A program made the translations under genes and the position numbers. Source: Emticicia sp. BO119 (GTDB taxonomy: Bacteria; Bacteroidota; Bacteroidia; Cytophagales; Spirosomataceae). Taken from it: DNA of 64,000 bases. The stretch covers positions 806,001 through 870,000 of the forward strand of contig NZ_JACETV010000001.1 in NCBI RefSeq assembly GCF_013912375.1. The letters run 5' to 3'. Below, piece after piece: positions 20,661 to 29,549 of this stretch (within the stretch, counting starts at the first letter, position 1; each line of letters starts with the position of its first letter). The notes under the pieces were generated by a model that saw only the letters and a program-made list of their open reading frames with translations, did no database searches and was not told where the DNA came from.

Positions 20661-20903
20661 ATGAAAAAAACAATAAATAGTTTAAAAGGTGATGTAACTT
20701 ACCTTTTGGAAAGATATGATTTGCTGCATGAAGAAATCAACCCCAGTACTACTAAAGACGGGGTTACCGTAACGTTTACGCGTAAAAATGACTCAAGAAA
20801 GTTTCAACAATTTATACATTATTTGAACGCAGAAAATATTAACTATTATGCCTATTTCTGCCCGATTGTAAAACGCATTAAAGTGAGTATTTTTTTGGAG
20901 TAA
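20661..20903 (+). CDS. Small protein, third member of the local family
   Basis: 80 residues from the ATG at 20661; an upstream TTG is less likely. The pattern is helix, strand (GVTVTFTRKND), helix (RKFQQFIHYLNAENINYYAYF) and final strand (IKVSIFLE). It shares length, layout and the NY-C/YF motif with the 18364 gene. Function unknown. Confidence 0.5.
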   Translation: MKKTINSLKGDVTYLLERYDLLHEEINPSTTKDGVTVTFTRKNDSRKFQQFIHYLNAENINYYAYFCPIVKRIKVSIFLE

Positions 20904-21005
20904 GGAACAGTTGATTACTTCTATTGGTTTTTAACAAATACTCATCAGTCTAAAACCGGATAGAACTGAACTGATTTCAGGGAAGATAATCTTATTGAGT
21001 TTGTA

Positions 21006-21512
21006 TTAGTTAAATTTCTTTTCTTTCAGACCCAAAGATTGAAAATAAGCCAATAATTCTTCTGCTTTTTTACCTCCTTTCTCTGCATGATGTAAAAGCG
21101 AAAGCCCGTGTGGACCTTTTGAATAAAGCAGGTTGGGATAATCGCTCAGTAAAGATTTCACGATTGCTGTTTTACCTAACATGGTTAAAACAAAAATATC
21201 TGTTCTGGCTCCTTTTGCGATCAGATAATCAGCCGTTTCGGTTAGTCCCATGTGTCCAGCTGCACCAATTGCCGTTTCAAAGTCACCATTACCCCAATCC
21301 CATGCAGCATTTAAGAGATTCGGTGTTGTTTCGAGCATCTCTTTTAATTTGTTCAAGTCAGAATGAGCTATTCTTACAAATTCATTCACTAATTTGCTAT
21401 CAACAGGGTCGGCGGCATAAGATTTATGAGCAACAGCTGGAATAAGGCTGGCACCAACAGATAAAACAAAGCCACTTGCAATAAAAGTTCTTCTTGAGTT
21501 TTGCTTTTTCAT
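21006..21512 (-). CDS. Tat-exported ankyrin-repeat protein
   Basis: 168 residues. The N-terminus KKQNSRRTFIASGF is a twin-arginine signal, followed by a hydrophobic stretch and a likely cleavage after SYAA. The mature part has ankyrin-type repeats (DLNKLKEMLETTPNLLNAAWDWG, ETAIGAAGHMGLTETADYLIAKGA, LSLLHHAEKGG). It is probably a small periplasmic protein-binding module. Partner unknown. Confidence 0.75.
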   Translation of the reverse strand: MKKQNSRRTFIASGFVLSVGASLIPAVAHKSYAADPVDSKLVNEFVRIAHSDLNKLKEMLETTPNLLNAAWDWGNGDFETAIGAAGHMGLTETADYLIAKGARTDIFVLTMLGKTAIVKSLLSDYPNLLYSKGPHGLSLLHHAEKGGKKAEELLAYFQSLGLKEKKFN

Positions 21513-21748
21513 AATTCAGATTGTTTTATTTTTTTCTTAAACACTGTTACCCAAATTTAGAAAATATTTGCTACAGAATCGTTCTAAATTAGACGATTTA
21601 TTGAGATTAATAGAATTATTTATTAAATCTGTAAAGCTAATATCAGGTGCTGTTTCTGATAGCGAAGCAATAAATAATTTCAAATTATGATTATCTTGCA
21701 TGCTTTGCAACCAATACCGGAGCCACGATAATTAATAGCACTAATTAA

Positions 21749-22351
21749 ATGGACGATTTCCTGAAAAGTATAGAAAAGAAAATAGTAAAATTATCTTTTA
21801 AACAACAGGTTTTATTTGCTGTACTTACCTGCGAAAAGCTATTGCCTAATTACAGGGAATTTAGTAGTATAGTCAGGTGGGGAAGTATTGAAGTTCTGGA
21901 AGAAGCTATTGTGATGATTTATCAATATCTACAAGATATTGAATTAGATGATACTGAGCTCGATGGAATCTATGAAAAGATTATTGAAATTACTCCTAAC
22001 ATTGAAAACTTTGAAAGTGATTTAGCTTCTTATGCTTTGGACACCTGCTCTGCAATTTCAGATGCTATAGAATTTCTTTTGAGTGAAGACCAGAGTTATG
22101 TGTTAAATATCGCATCTATTGCCAGAGATACTGTTGATATGTTTATACAGGAATCAATTTATTCTGAGATTTTGCCTGATGATTCAGAAGCTAAAATAGC
22201 TGAAAATGAATATATGAAAAAGGAATACAGACGGCAGCATGATATTCTTCGCAAATTATTAGGAGCAGAGATAACTTTGCCTTTTATTTCTACTATGAGA
22301 GAATTGAATAATAGTAGCGGCTCCATTATAGAATTATCTTTGGTAATTTGA
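21749..22351 (+). CDS. DUF416 (YjaG-like) protein
   Basis: 200 residues, all-helical and cytosolic. The opening KLSFKQQVLFAVLTCEKLLPNY and the WGSIEVLEEAI block match the DUF416 family as I recall it, as does the acidic middle (YALDTCSAISDAIEFLL). The family has no established biochemical role. It is monocistronic. Confidence 0.7.
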   Translation: MDDFLKSIEKKIVKLSFKQQVLFAVLTCEKLLPNYREFSSIVRWGSIEVLEEAIVMIYQYLQDIELDDTELDGIYEKIIEITPNIENFESDLASYALDTCSAISDAIEFLLSEDQSYVLNIASIARDTVDMFIQESIYSEILPDDSEAKIAENEYMKKEYRRQHDILRKLLGAEITLPFISTMRELNNSSGSIIELSLVI

Positions 22352-22537
22352 AGTCTTGTTCAGGGTTTAATCAGAGATTGGCTGTGCATATACCTGGTGG
22401 CGCATTTCTTACTAAGATAAAATAATTATAGTCTATGAATCAAGTGTTGTATTGCCAATCATATCTTATTTGCATAAGCCTTGTAAGAAGTATTTATTCT
22501 GTGAGATAATGTTAAACGAGTTCTGAGTTAATCAAAA

Positions 22538-22894
22538 ATGAGTTTAGAATTAAGAAAACATTTTGAGAAAATTACTTCTGTTACTGACCAGGAGTTTGAA
22601 TATATATTGTCGCATTTTGTCAGAAAAAAATTAAAAAAGCACCAGTTTTTAGTTCAGGCAGGTAACTTAGTACCATTCGATTTTTTCGTAATAAAAGGTT
22701 TGATTAAAGCTTATTATATTAATGAAGATGGCAAAGAGCATATTCTGCAATTTGCTATGGAAGACTGGTGGGTTTCTGATTATCAGGCTTATTTCAATCA
22801 GACAGAAGCAACCCTTACTATCGATTGCATCGAAGAAGTTGAGGTGCTTTGCCTTTTACAAAGACCTTTCAGAAGCATGAAACACAACCATTAA
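22538..22894 (+). pseudogene. Truncated Crp/Fnr-family regulator
   Basis: 118 residues of the N-terminal cyclic-nucleotide-binding-type beta-roll (FLVQAGNLVPFDFFVIKGLIKAYY, then HILQFAMEDWW). The homology stops near residue 108 and the DNA-binding helix-turn-helix is missing. The last residues (RPFRSMKHNH) read into unrelated sequence that, in another frame, encodes the end of a short-chain dehydrogenase. A deletion joining two genes is the simplest explanation. Confidence 0.75.
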
Positions 22895-23051
22895 GGAGGT
22901 GGAGAAGAATTTCTTTAAAGAAACCTGTCCTACTTCGCCGTTGCAACGCTTTGCTGATGTATCAGAAATAGCGGATACTGTAGCCTATTATGCAAGCCCT
23001 TTGTCGTCACCTACTAATGGTGCTTCAATAAGGGTTGATGGAGGGATCTGA
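22887..23051 (+). pseudogene. C-terminal fragment of a short-chain dehydrogenase
   Basis: The frame beginning at 22887 encodes about 54 residues ending in the SDR C-terminal signature: PLQRFADVSEIADTVAYYASP, then NGASIRVDGGI and a stop. The Rossmann fold and catalytic Tyr-Lys are absent. It lies directly after the truncated Crp-type gene, in a different frame, and marks the other side of the same deletion. Confidence 0.75.
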
Positions 23052-23115
23052 AAACTATTGGATAGATAATCAGTGTTGTAGTTATCCTGATAGATTCGGA
23101 ATAAGAGCCTGGTTC

Positions 23116-23301
23116 TTATTTCAACTTTATCAGGATACTTTCTGTTCCACTATGTTTCAGTTCAAAAGCTGTATTAAAAGCCATCAGTTTTAGATCTCCT
23201 GCTGGTGTGATATTGGTAATGATTTCTTTACCATCTTCAAAAGTAATCACTACCATTTCTTTTCCATTCTGGTCTTTTTTTATTTCAATTACCGGACTCA
23301 T
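23116..23301 (-). CDS. Small soluble protein, unknown function
   Basis: 61 residues from the ATG at 23301 (MSPVIEIKKDQNG), preferred over an upstream start whose extra 28 residues look non-coding. It is rich in beta strands (MVVITFEDGKEIITNI) with no recognised motif. The stop lies upstream of a strong shared terminator at 23405-23448. Confidence 0.45.
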   Translation of the reverse strand: MSPVIEIKKDQNGKEMVVITFEDGKEIITNITPAGDLKLMAFNTAFELKHSGTESILIKLK

Positions 23302-23404
23302 AGCTATTGACGTTTTGTGTGAATAAATACGTATATAACTCCTGTTATTAAAATTTGTTTTCGAGGGTTTCTGATTTATTGACAATGGTTTTTGTAGAGT
23401 GATT

Positions 23405-23448
23405 AAAACAAAACTGCCTCAACTTTTTAGCTGAGGCAGTTTTGTTTT
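23405..23448. terminator. Strong hairpin with A/T-flanked GC stem
   Basis: ACAAAACTGCCTCA (408-421) pairs perfectly with TGAGGCAGTTTTGT (432-445), giving a 14-bp stem bordered by A and T tracts. It lies past the end of the 61-residue gene's promoter side and just past the end of the vWA lipoprotein gene, acting on the minus strand. Confidence 0.7.
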
Positions 23449-23458
23449 AATTGTATTC

Positions 23459-24505
23459 TTAATAACAATTACTTGTCAACCCATTGGCATCGAATGTGGT
23501 CGTATAAGTACCCTTTTTAGCATCGTAGGCTACCACCAATACCAGGCCTACTTTTCCGGCTCTTTTGGGCGAACAATATTCAAATAAATAATAACTATTG
23601 GCTTCGCCTCTTACGACTCTGGCTAATTCGATAAACTTCGCTTCCAGTTCATTTTTATTCTGTGGAAAAACGGAGCCATTTTTACCAATAGTGGTTAACA
23701 CAGCTTTGTCTATTTCAGTACCTAACCCAATGGTAAATACTGATATTTTAGAATTGGCTTTGCTTACTTTGTCTAATGCTACCTGCTTCGAATAGCGGGC
23801 GGCCTGATCTGTGCCGTCGGTAAATACTACTATCGAATAAGCCGATATATAACTTTCTTTCTGCAAATCTTTTAATCTCTGTTCCGCCTTATCCACCGAC
23901 TTGATAACCGCACCGTATAAATCTGTTGATGGGTCTTTAGAAATACTCGCACTCAGATTCTGAACGGCGTTTGTAAGCTGACTTTTATTAGAAGTAAAGT
24001 CAACGAGTGTATTCAGTTTATCTTCGCCGTCAAACCATGCGATGCTTACCAGATAAGAATCATCTCCAGAGGTGGTAATAATATTATTGATAAAACTAAT
24101 GGTAGAACTTTTGAGTTGCGTTAAGGCTGTTGAGGTGACACTGGCACTTAAATCAAGCACAATCATGGTATTATGCCTGAATTTCTGCGGACTTGGTGAG
24201 AATTGCTTGTTAGCCTCACTTTCAGAAATAGCATTAGCGCATTCGTCGTTTGAGCCTTGTTCATATACTTTAAAATTTCCTGTTGTCAGGCCGGAAACGG
24301 GAAGGAATCTGCTTGAATTTTCATTCACTTTTAAAATCATACTCAATTTACTGCTACCTGGTACAATTTTAGGGGCTGAGATAGCCGTAATGACTAAGTC
24401 ATTATAAAAAATATCGGGACAGTTGCGATTATGGTCTGGTTCACAGGAGTTGAAAAGGAGGGCACAAAAGATTAGTAAACCGCCAAGGAAAATCTTCTTT
24501 GTCAT
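23459..24505 (-). CDS. von Willebrand factor A domain lipoprotein
   Basis: 348 residues with a lipoprotein signal peptide and lipobox LLFNSC, so it is anchored to a membrane facing the periplasm or surface. After an N-terminal beta domain, the vWA domain has an intact MIDAS motif DLSAS (about residue 133), a TDLYGAVIKSVDKA block and FTDGTDQA. It probably binds protein ligands through a metal ion. Monocistronic. Confidence 0.85.
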   Translation of the reverse strand: MTKKIFLGGLLIFCALLFNSCEPDHNRNCPDIFYNDLVITAISAPKIVPGSSKLSMILKVNENSSRFLPVSGLTTGNFKVYEQGSNDECANAISESEANKQFSPSPQKFRHNTMIVLDLSASVTSTALTQLKSSTISFINNIITTSGDDSYLVSIAWFDGEDKLNTLVDFTSNKSQLTNAVQNLSASISKDPSTDLYGAVIKSVDKAEQRLKDLQKESYISAYSIVVFTDGTDQAARYSKQVALDKVSKANSKISVFTIGLGTEIDKAVLTTIGKNGSVFPQNKNELEAKFIELARVVRGEANSYYLFEYCSPKRAGKVGLVLVVAYDAKKGTYTTTFDANGLTSNCY

Positions 24506-24975
24506 GGTGAAAATAGGTTTTATTTAGTATAAGCACGTAAAAGTCTTGCAAATTAAGTATTTGTATTGGTAGGTTTCTGTATTTCTAACGAAAAATAACA
24601 GTAAATGTGATAACGTGGCCCAAATTTTAAGTTTAGCTTATTGATTTTTGTTTTATCAAGAGGAAAACCAACTGGTGCTTTATCTAATCTGGAAGTCTGC
24701 AGAGACGTAGATAAAGGCTTGAGTTTCACCATCTTAATATTTTTTTAATTGGTAGTTTCGGTATGATTGAATAAGTTTGAAAAAGTTTAGAAAGGATATT
24801 TACCGAAAGAGATGATAAAAGGGAGAGGAAGAAGACACCCTTATTTACATAAAAGAACTTAATAAACGTACGCTTATTAAGACTGTTCCATAGAGCAGTT
24901 AATTGTTAATTGTTTGATTAAGGAAAGACCTCTGCTCATGGCGGAGGTCTTTTTATTTAGAAAAGATAAACCGGA
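24506..24975. other. 470-base gap without a gene
   Basis: No convincing reading frame. There is a short inverted repeat (CTTAATAA ... TTATTAAG) around 24859-24882 and the terminator at 24924-24952. The rest is AT-rich and unremarkable. Confidence 0.5.
24924..24952. terminator. Terminator hairpin
   Basis: AAAGACCTC (24924-24932) pairs with GAGGTCTTT (24944-24952), followed by a T-run on the plus strand. It follows the minus-strand VOC gene. Confidence 0.65.
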
Positions 24976-25353
24976 TTATTCACTTGTAATCCACTGCCTG
25001 AATCTTAGTGTATTGCCGCTTGAGTCAGTTACATAAAATTCTCTTGCACCCCAGGTCTGGTCTATGGGGCCTTGGTGAACAGGTGAGTTTGCTTTGCCAG
25101 AAATATCCAAACCCCGGTCAAGATAGCGTTGAAATCTTTCATCAATATCCGTTACCGGAATATTTATGACACTACCGTATAGTGTTTCACTTTCATGGGT
25201 GGTTAATTGCAACTCCGCACCTTCATTGATTAAATCCACTACTGGATCATCGGCTGTTTCTTCGGGGTATTTCTGTTTGAAATCTAATATTTGGGTATAG
25301 AAGTCGATTGCTTCCTGCATATTGTGGACTTTGAAGAGGGGGATGAGTTTCAT
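24976..25353 (-). CDS. VOC (glyoxalase/bleomycin-resistance fold) protein
   Basis: 125 residues, a single two-module VOC domain: KVHNMQEAIDFYTQILDF at the start, AELQLTTHES, IPVTDIDERFQRYLDRG, and FYVTDSSGNTLRFRQW at the end. Members include metal-dependent lyases, dioxygenases and drug-binding resistance proteins; which applies here cannot be told. Cytosolic, monocistronic. Confidence 0.8.
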   Translation of the reverse strand: MKLIPLFKVHNMQEAIDFYTQILDFKQKYPEETADDPVVDLINEGAELQLTTHESETLYGSVINIPVTDIDERFQRYLDRGLDISGKANSPVHQGPIDQTWGAREFYVTDSSGNTLRFRQWITSE

Positions 25354-25418
25354 TGCAATTAAGAGAATAAAATATGGTACGCTTTTGTAAATCTTTTACT
25401 TATTAATTTATAGGTTCA

Positions 25419-26270
25419 TTATTCAGAAGTCTTAAGTGATTCAGGGATGTTAAATCCATGTTCAACAAAAAAGTCTCTTAATATTTGCCTTACCATTCCC
25501 AAATACTGTCTTTTAGAGTTGTTAAATTCTAAAAGTATCTGGATTTCCCTTTTTACTTTTTCCTCAAGCTTAATAGTTAATCCTTTAGGATAATTATACA
25601 ACTTTTGATAATTTTCTATGGCTTTTTTTGTGAATTCAATTTGTGCCAATAACAATATTAAAACCTTTTCTCTTTCATGTACTAATTCTATTCTCTGTAA
25701 TTTATAGACATTTATAGAAGTTTCAGCCATTATCTTTTTTCTGGAATTATTTTGAACTGTTTGCCTTGGTTTTATTATTGCTTCTTTTAAGTCATACTCA
25801 AAGTAATTTTCAGGGTCTTCTATGCAAGGATTAATTAATAAACGATAATTAGTTTCTTCTTCAATAAACTTTTCCTTTTCAGAATAAGTATAAATAAAAT
25901 CATTTTTAGATAGGGGGAATTCGTCATTTTTTCCTGTTCTATTACATTTTTCGCAAGCAAATAGTAAATTATTCCAGTCCGCAGCAAACCACCAGTATTT
26001 TGATTTTGGTCGGAAATGCTCAACATCTCCTGCTGAAATGTGTGTAACATTACTATCACAATATGCGCATTTGTGGTTAAAGATTTCAATGAGCTTATTT
26101 TTTATGATAGGATTTCTGTAACAAGTAAATTCAGGCTTTTGAGCTTTATCTTTCGTTGGATTTGAATAATAATCTTTAGCAGTTTCAAACTCTATTTTTA
26201 GCTTGTCGTGAAAATCTTTTGGCTTATTAACAAAGGTTAAATCAGCCTCCTGCCTTTTTGCTTTAATCAT
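25419..26270 (-). CDS. HNH endonuclease, PtuB-like subunit of a Septu-like system
   Basis: 283 residues. The HNH fold is intact: zinc pairs C68xxC71 and C106xxC109, the catalytic block VEHFRPKS with His85, and Asn101 in DWNNLL. This arrangement is the PtuB/TIGR02646 type found beside PtuA ATPases in the Septu anti-phage system. The start overlaps the stop of the ATPase gene by four bases, so the two are translationally coupled. It is the likely DNA- or RNA-cutting effector. Confidence 0.85.
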   Translation of the reverse strand: MIKAKRQEADLTFVNKPKDFHDKLKIEFETAKDYYSNPTKDKAQKPEFTCYRNPIIKNKLIEIFNHKCAYCDSNVTHISAGDVEHFRPKSKYWWFAADWNNLLFACEKCNRTGKNDEFPLSKNDFIYTYSEKEKFIEEETNYRLLINPCIEDPENYFEYDLKEAIIKPRQTVQNNSRKKIMAETSINVYKLQRIELVHEREKVLILLLAQIEFTKKAIENYQKLYNYPKGLTIKLEEKVKREIQILLEFNNSKRQYLGMVRQILRDFFVEHGFNIPESLKTSE

Positions 26271-28465
26271 AATTCTAATAAAGATTCGTCCAATGTTTTT
26301 ATTAAATCATTTATCTTATTTTTTACTTCTTCTTTAAGTATTTCTTTAGGTTTTAGCCCTCCATTCTTAATATTCTTAGCAATTAGTTCATCAATTACAT
26401 AATAGAATAACTCTTCTCTTAAATTATCACCTAGCTGTTTTAGTGATTTTAAATTGTCCTGCAAATCACTAATTCTCTTATTTTCTTCACTAGTACGTTC
26501 GTTGTCAGTTTTTGATAATAGTAGATAATATTCTTTAAAAGTTTCTTCAGTTTTACTATCAATTGTGCTGTTGAGTCCAAAGTATTTAGAGGTAAGAATC
26601 TGATCAATTCTTAATCCTTCATGTGGTGGGATATCTTCTAACGAAATGATTTTGTTTTGTTCAGAGTCTTTTTTCAGAATAATTACTTCTTTATCTCTGA
26701 TACCACGCAAACATAAGGGCTCATGCGTGGTAACAATAAAAAAAACTTTAGGTAAAGCTTTTCGCAACCTCTCAACAATTTCCATTTTCCATCTGGGGTG
26801 AAGATGAGTTCCAATTTCATCAATCAAAACGAGTCCACTTGCATAGGTCCCTACATCAGTATATCTTGCATCCGGCCTTAGGGTTGAAAATGTAATTAAC
26901 AGGTCAACAGCCAGGGCAAATAGCGTTTTGTACCCATCACTTAATTGAGATAGCTCTACATTATTATCATCCTCATTAGTATAAACTTCACCGTTTTCTC
27001 TATCTCTAGTTAGGTCTTTTTTTAGTGAAAGTAAAATTTTTATATATGTGCAGGCTTGATTAAACTTGTCTTGCGGTAATTCCAAAAGCCATCGTTTGCC
27101 ATCTGTAAGTGCAATACTATAATCAAAGAAATTCTGAACTTTTATTTTACTGGTAATCTGTTCTACTACTAAATTACCTTTAGGTAAGAGCCTGGTAGCC
27201 CCATAAGCTATTAAGTAATCTTGGTAAGAGTCTAAATTACTTTCAATCTCCCCTTCTTTATTAAATTTGAAATATATAGTAGTTTCATCTATCGTTATTT
27301 CTACAGAACCTTCCTGTTCTCCATATTTTAATATATTATTGTCTTTTAAATACTTTTTACGCAAAGTGTCAGGTAGCAATGTTAGAATAATGGCCTGTAG
27401 TACAGAACTTTTACCAACACCATTTTCACCTAAAATTAACATCCACGATTCCCTATAGGTTTTAGAAGGGTCTTCAAATGGAAATTTTTCCAACGAATAC
27501 GACCTATTTTCTTCAAAAGTCCTTAACCTGAAATTTAGCAAATCAATAGATTTAAAATTTTTTATATTTACACTACAAGATGAGAACTTATTTATAGGAA
27601 TACCATTAGATTTCGTTGAAGGGATTAATTTATCATTAACAGGAGTTTTGGGAACAATATCTATAGTGTTTTTAATACTAAGTTGTAAATTATTTTGAAA
27701 GTCAAATATTTGGGTGAAATTTAATAAGGGTGATTTGGGATTTTCAGATAAATATTTGTTTAAAGCCCATCTATTCATTCCAGTAAATTGAGTATTTGGT
27801 TTTATTCTTTCTATAATTTGATTAATTAATTCTTCATGTAATGCTTCTTCATTAATTGAATTATAAGAATCTAAAAAAGTATTAAACATAATATATTCAC
27901 CATATCTTAATTTTCTTAATTCGGCTCTATTTAGACCCAATATTCCAATAGATATTTTACCTCTTTCAGAAATCGGAATAATAATCACCTCTTTGGAGTT
28001 AATTTCGTAAGACAAATGTTCTTCGGGATTATCAATACAGGGGTCCAGAAGTAAAGGTTCTTCCATTCGATTTAATTCTTGAACAGATTTTGTTTGCATT
28101 ATATCAAGTGGGTGAGTATTTCTTACGGGAAATGAGATAGATTTATATAGTTGATTACAAATTCGACAAATGCAAAATAAATTTTCCCACTCATATGCTA
28201 ACCACCAATATATACTCTTTGGTCTATAAGTTTCTAACTCTCCTAAAGAGACTGTGGTTAGATTAGATTCACAATAAGCACATTTGTTAAAGGACATTTT
28301 TCTCAATATTTCCATTACCCCTTTTTGCCTATATAGTTTGTATTGATTATACCTACTTTGAGCATTAGAAGGGTTTAAATGGAATTCCTTAATTTTTAGA
28401 ATTTCTCCTTCCACAGCTTTTGAATTAAGAATAGCTGGTTTAGGAGGACGTGTTAAGTGTATCAT
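26267..28465 (-). CDS. AAA ATPase fused to a degenerate HNH domain, PtuA-like
   Basis: 732 residues. Residues 1-230 are an HNH-type domain homologous to the downstream subunit (C62xxC65, C100xxC103), but the catalytic VEHF block reads LETY, so the histidine is Thr79. Residues about 295-650 are an ABC/RecF-type ATPase: Walker A GENGVGKS at 346-353, a signature-like QLSDGYKTL, Walker B LVLIDEIGTHLHP and the H-loop TTHEP. It would sense infection and control the partner nuclease. The operon lies immediately outside the prophage. Confidence 0.85.
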   Translation of the reverse strand: MIHLTRPPKPAILNSKAVEGEILKIKEFHLNPSNAQSRYNQYKLYRQKGVMEILRKMSFNKCAYCESNLTTVSLGELETYRPKSIYWWLAYEWENLFCICRICNQLYKSISFPVRNTHPLDIMQTKSVQELNRMEEPLLLDPCIDNPEEHLSYEINSKEVIIIPISERGKISIGILGLNRAELRKLRYGEYIMFNTFLDSYNSINEEALHEELINQIIERIKPNTQFTGMNRWALNKYLSENPKSPLLNFTQIFDFQNNLQLSIKNTIDIVPKTPVNDKLIPSTKSNGIPINKFSSCSVNIKNFKSIDLLNFRLRTFEENRSYSLEKFPFEDPSKTYRESWMLILGENGVGKSSVLQAIILTLLPDTLRKKYLKDNNILKYGEQEGSVEITIDETTIYFKFNKEGEIESNLDSYQDYLIAYGATRLLPKGNLVVEQITSKIKVQNFFDYSIALTDGKRWLLELPQDKFNQACTYIKILLSLKKDLTRDRENGEVYTNEDDNNVELSQLSDGYKTLFALAVDLLITFSTLRPDARYTDVGTYASGLVLIDEIGTHLHPRWKMEIVERLRKALPKVFFIVTTHEPLCLRGIRDKEVIILKKDSEQNKIISLEDIPPHEGLRIDQILTSKYFGLNSTIDSKTEETFKEYYLLLSKTDNERTSEENKRISDLQDNLKSLKQLGDNLREELFYYVIDELIAKNIKNGGLKPKEILKEEVKNKINDLIKTLDESLLEL

Positions 28466-28570
28466 TTTCTGAAAAGAAATGGGTATTTATAAAACTCACT
28501 AAATTCTAATAGGAAGAATAAAAATAAAGAATGTTCTTAGAAAAAGAAAGAAAGAGAAGTATGAAATAAC

Positions 28571-28607
28571 AACAAAAAAGCCAGGAGAAATCTTGGCTTT
28601 TTTGTTG
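28571..28607. terminator. Bidirectional terminator
   Basis: AAAAAAGCCA and TGGCTTTTTT form the stem around a GGAGAAATCT-type centre. On the minus strand it directly follows a possible tRNA 3' end, where a native tRNA terminator would be expected. Confidence 0.65.
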
Positions 28608-28610
28608 TTG

Positions 28611-28626
28611 AGCCCCCAGCCGGGAA
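28611..28626 (-). other. Possible tRNA 3'-end remnant (candidate attachment site)
   Basis: Read on the minus strand, CCCGGCTGGGGGCTC resembles the T-stem 3' strand plus acceptor 3' strand of a tRNA beginning GCCCCCA. The match breaks off inside the T-loop. The rest of a tRNA is not present here, as expected if an element inserted at the tRNA and moved the body to its other end. The match is short. Confidence 0.3.
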
Positions 28627-28678
28627 CTGACAAAATGCCTCTACAGATATTGTACAACATGAAATGCACTCGCATTTC

Positions 28679-29056
28679 TTAAGGGTGGGTTACTTTATGA
28701 CCCAATTTGGTTAAAAAAAATGGGTCAATAGTTGGCAATAACACACCCTTAGTTTTTCCCAACTCTAATTTTATACCATTTAGAGCAAGTAATTCAACTG
28801 CCTTAAAATATTTCCTTTCTAAATCTTTTTCTGCTTGAGATGTAATAATATTATTACTTCCGTCGATTAGAAATGTTACAGGAACGTCTAAATAATCTGC
28901 GAATTTTTGTAACGTGTTTAGATTTATACTCTCTCTCTTAAACATGTTTAAATAAGATTGACGTGGTATATCAATCGCTACAAGCACATTTTCTCTAATT
29001 AAACCTTTCTGTTTAATTGTGTCTTCAATGTTGTTTCTGATTTTTTGATAGTTCAT
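28679..29056 (-). CDS. Phage-type HTH repressor
   Basis: 125 residues. Residues about 5-60 form a lambda-repressor-like helix-turn-helix (IDIPRQSYLNMFKRE then INLNTLQKFADYLDVPVTFLI). The C-terminal half is helical without a LexA-type autoprotease motif, so induction by RecA self-cleavage is unlikely. It is divergent from the rightward early genes, with palindromic operators between, like a CI-type lysogeny switch. Confidence 0.75.
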   Translation of the reverse strand: MNYQKIRNNIEDTIKQKGLIRENVLVAIDIPRQSYLNMFKRESINLNTLQKFADYLDVPVTFLIDGSNNIITSQAEKDLERKYFKAVELLALNGIKLELGKTKGVLLPTIDPFFLTKLGHKVTHP

Positions 29057-29060
29057 ATTT

Positions 29061-29119
29061 ATTTACTTTTAAAAATACATTGTAAATATTTTGCTTTTTA
29101 TGTAAATAATTATTTACAT
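29061..29119. promoter_or_regulatory. Operator cluster in the repressor-early region
   Basis: ATGTAAATAATTATTTACAT at 29100-29119 is a perfect 20-bp palindrome. Further half-sites of type GTAAATA lie at 29081 and, inverted, at about 29061, with another at about 29186. They sit between the divergent repressor and early genes, as expected for repressor operators. Confidence 0.6.
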
Positions 29120-29219
29120 TTGTGTGAAATATCACTTTGCTATGTCGAAATAACGTAAACTTTTTGAAATGGCAATCAATCAAAGTAAATATTTTTCATC
29201 ATTAACAACCCTTTAACAA

Positions 29220-29549
29220 ATGAAAGACTTAGCATCACTAATAGAACATGAAAGTTCCAATGCGGAAAAAGAGGCTCAAAGTAAACTAGACCCAAATTCG
29301 ATTGGGACAGTTCGTACATATTCATCAAAGCTAAGTCCTGAACTAAAGGAGAGTTTGAAAAATACCAATAAGTCAGGTGATTTTATGACTACTATAGTTA
29401 TTAATCGAAAAATTGATATTAAGGAGTATTTGACAGGACCAATAGTTATCAAGCTCTTCTTTCCCAAAGATTATGTTAAAAGAGGTTCTATTGTTTTGCG
29501 GAGTCTTTCGGTCTTAAGAGTTCTAAAACCCCCTCAAGAGCCTCTATGA
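29220..29549 (+). CDS. First rightward early gene, unknown
   Basis: 109 residues, soluble. No family recognised. Its position, first gene across from the repressor, is that of a cro-like or anti-repressor gene, but no helix-turn-helix is evident. The 3' end overlaps the convergent gene by 62 bases, which is unusual and makes the C-terminus less certain. Confidence 0.5.
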   Translation: MKDLASLIEHESSNAEKEAQSKLDPNSIGTVRTYSSKLSPELKESLKNTNKSGDFMTTIVINRKIDIKEYLTGPIVIKLFFPKDYVKRGSIVLRSLSVLRVLKPPQEPL

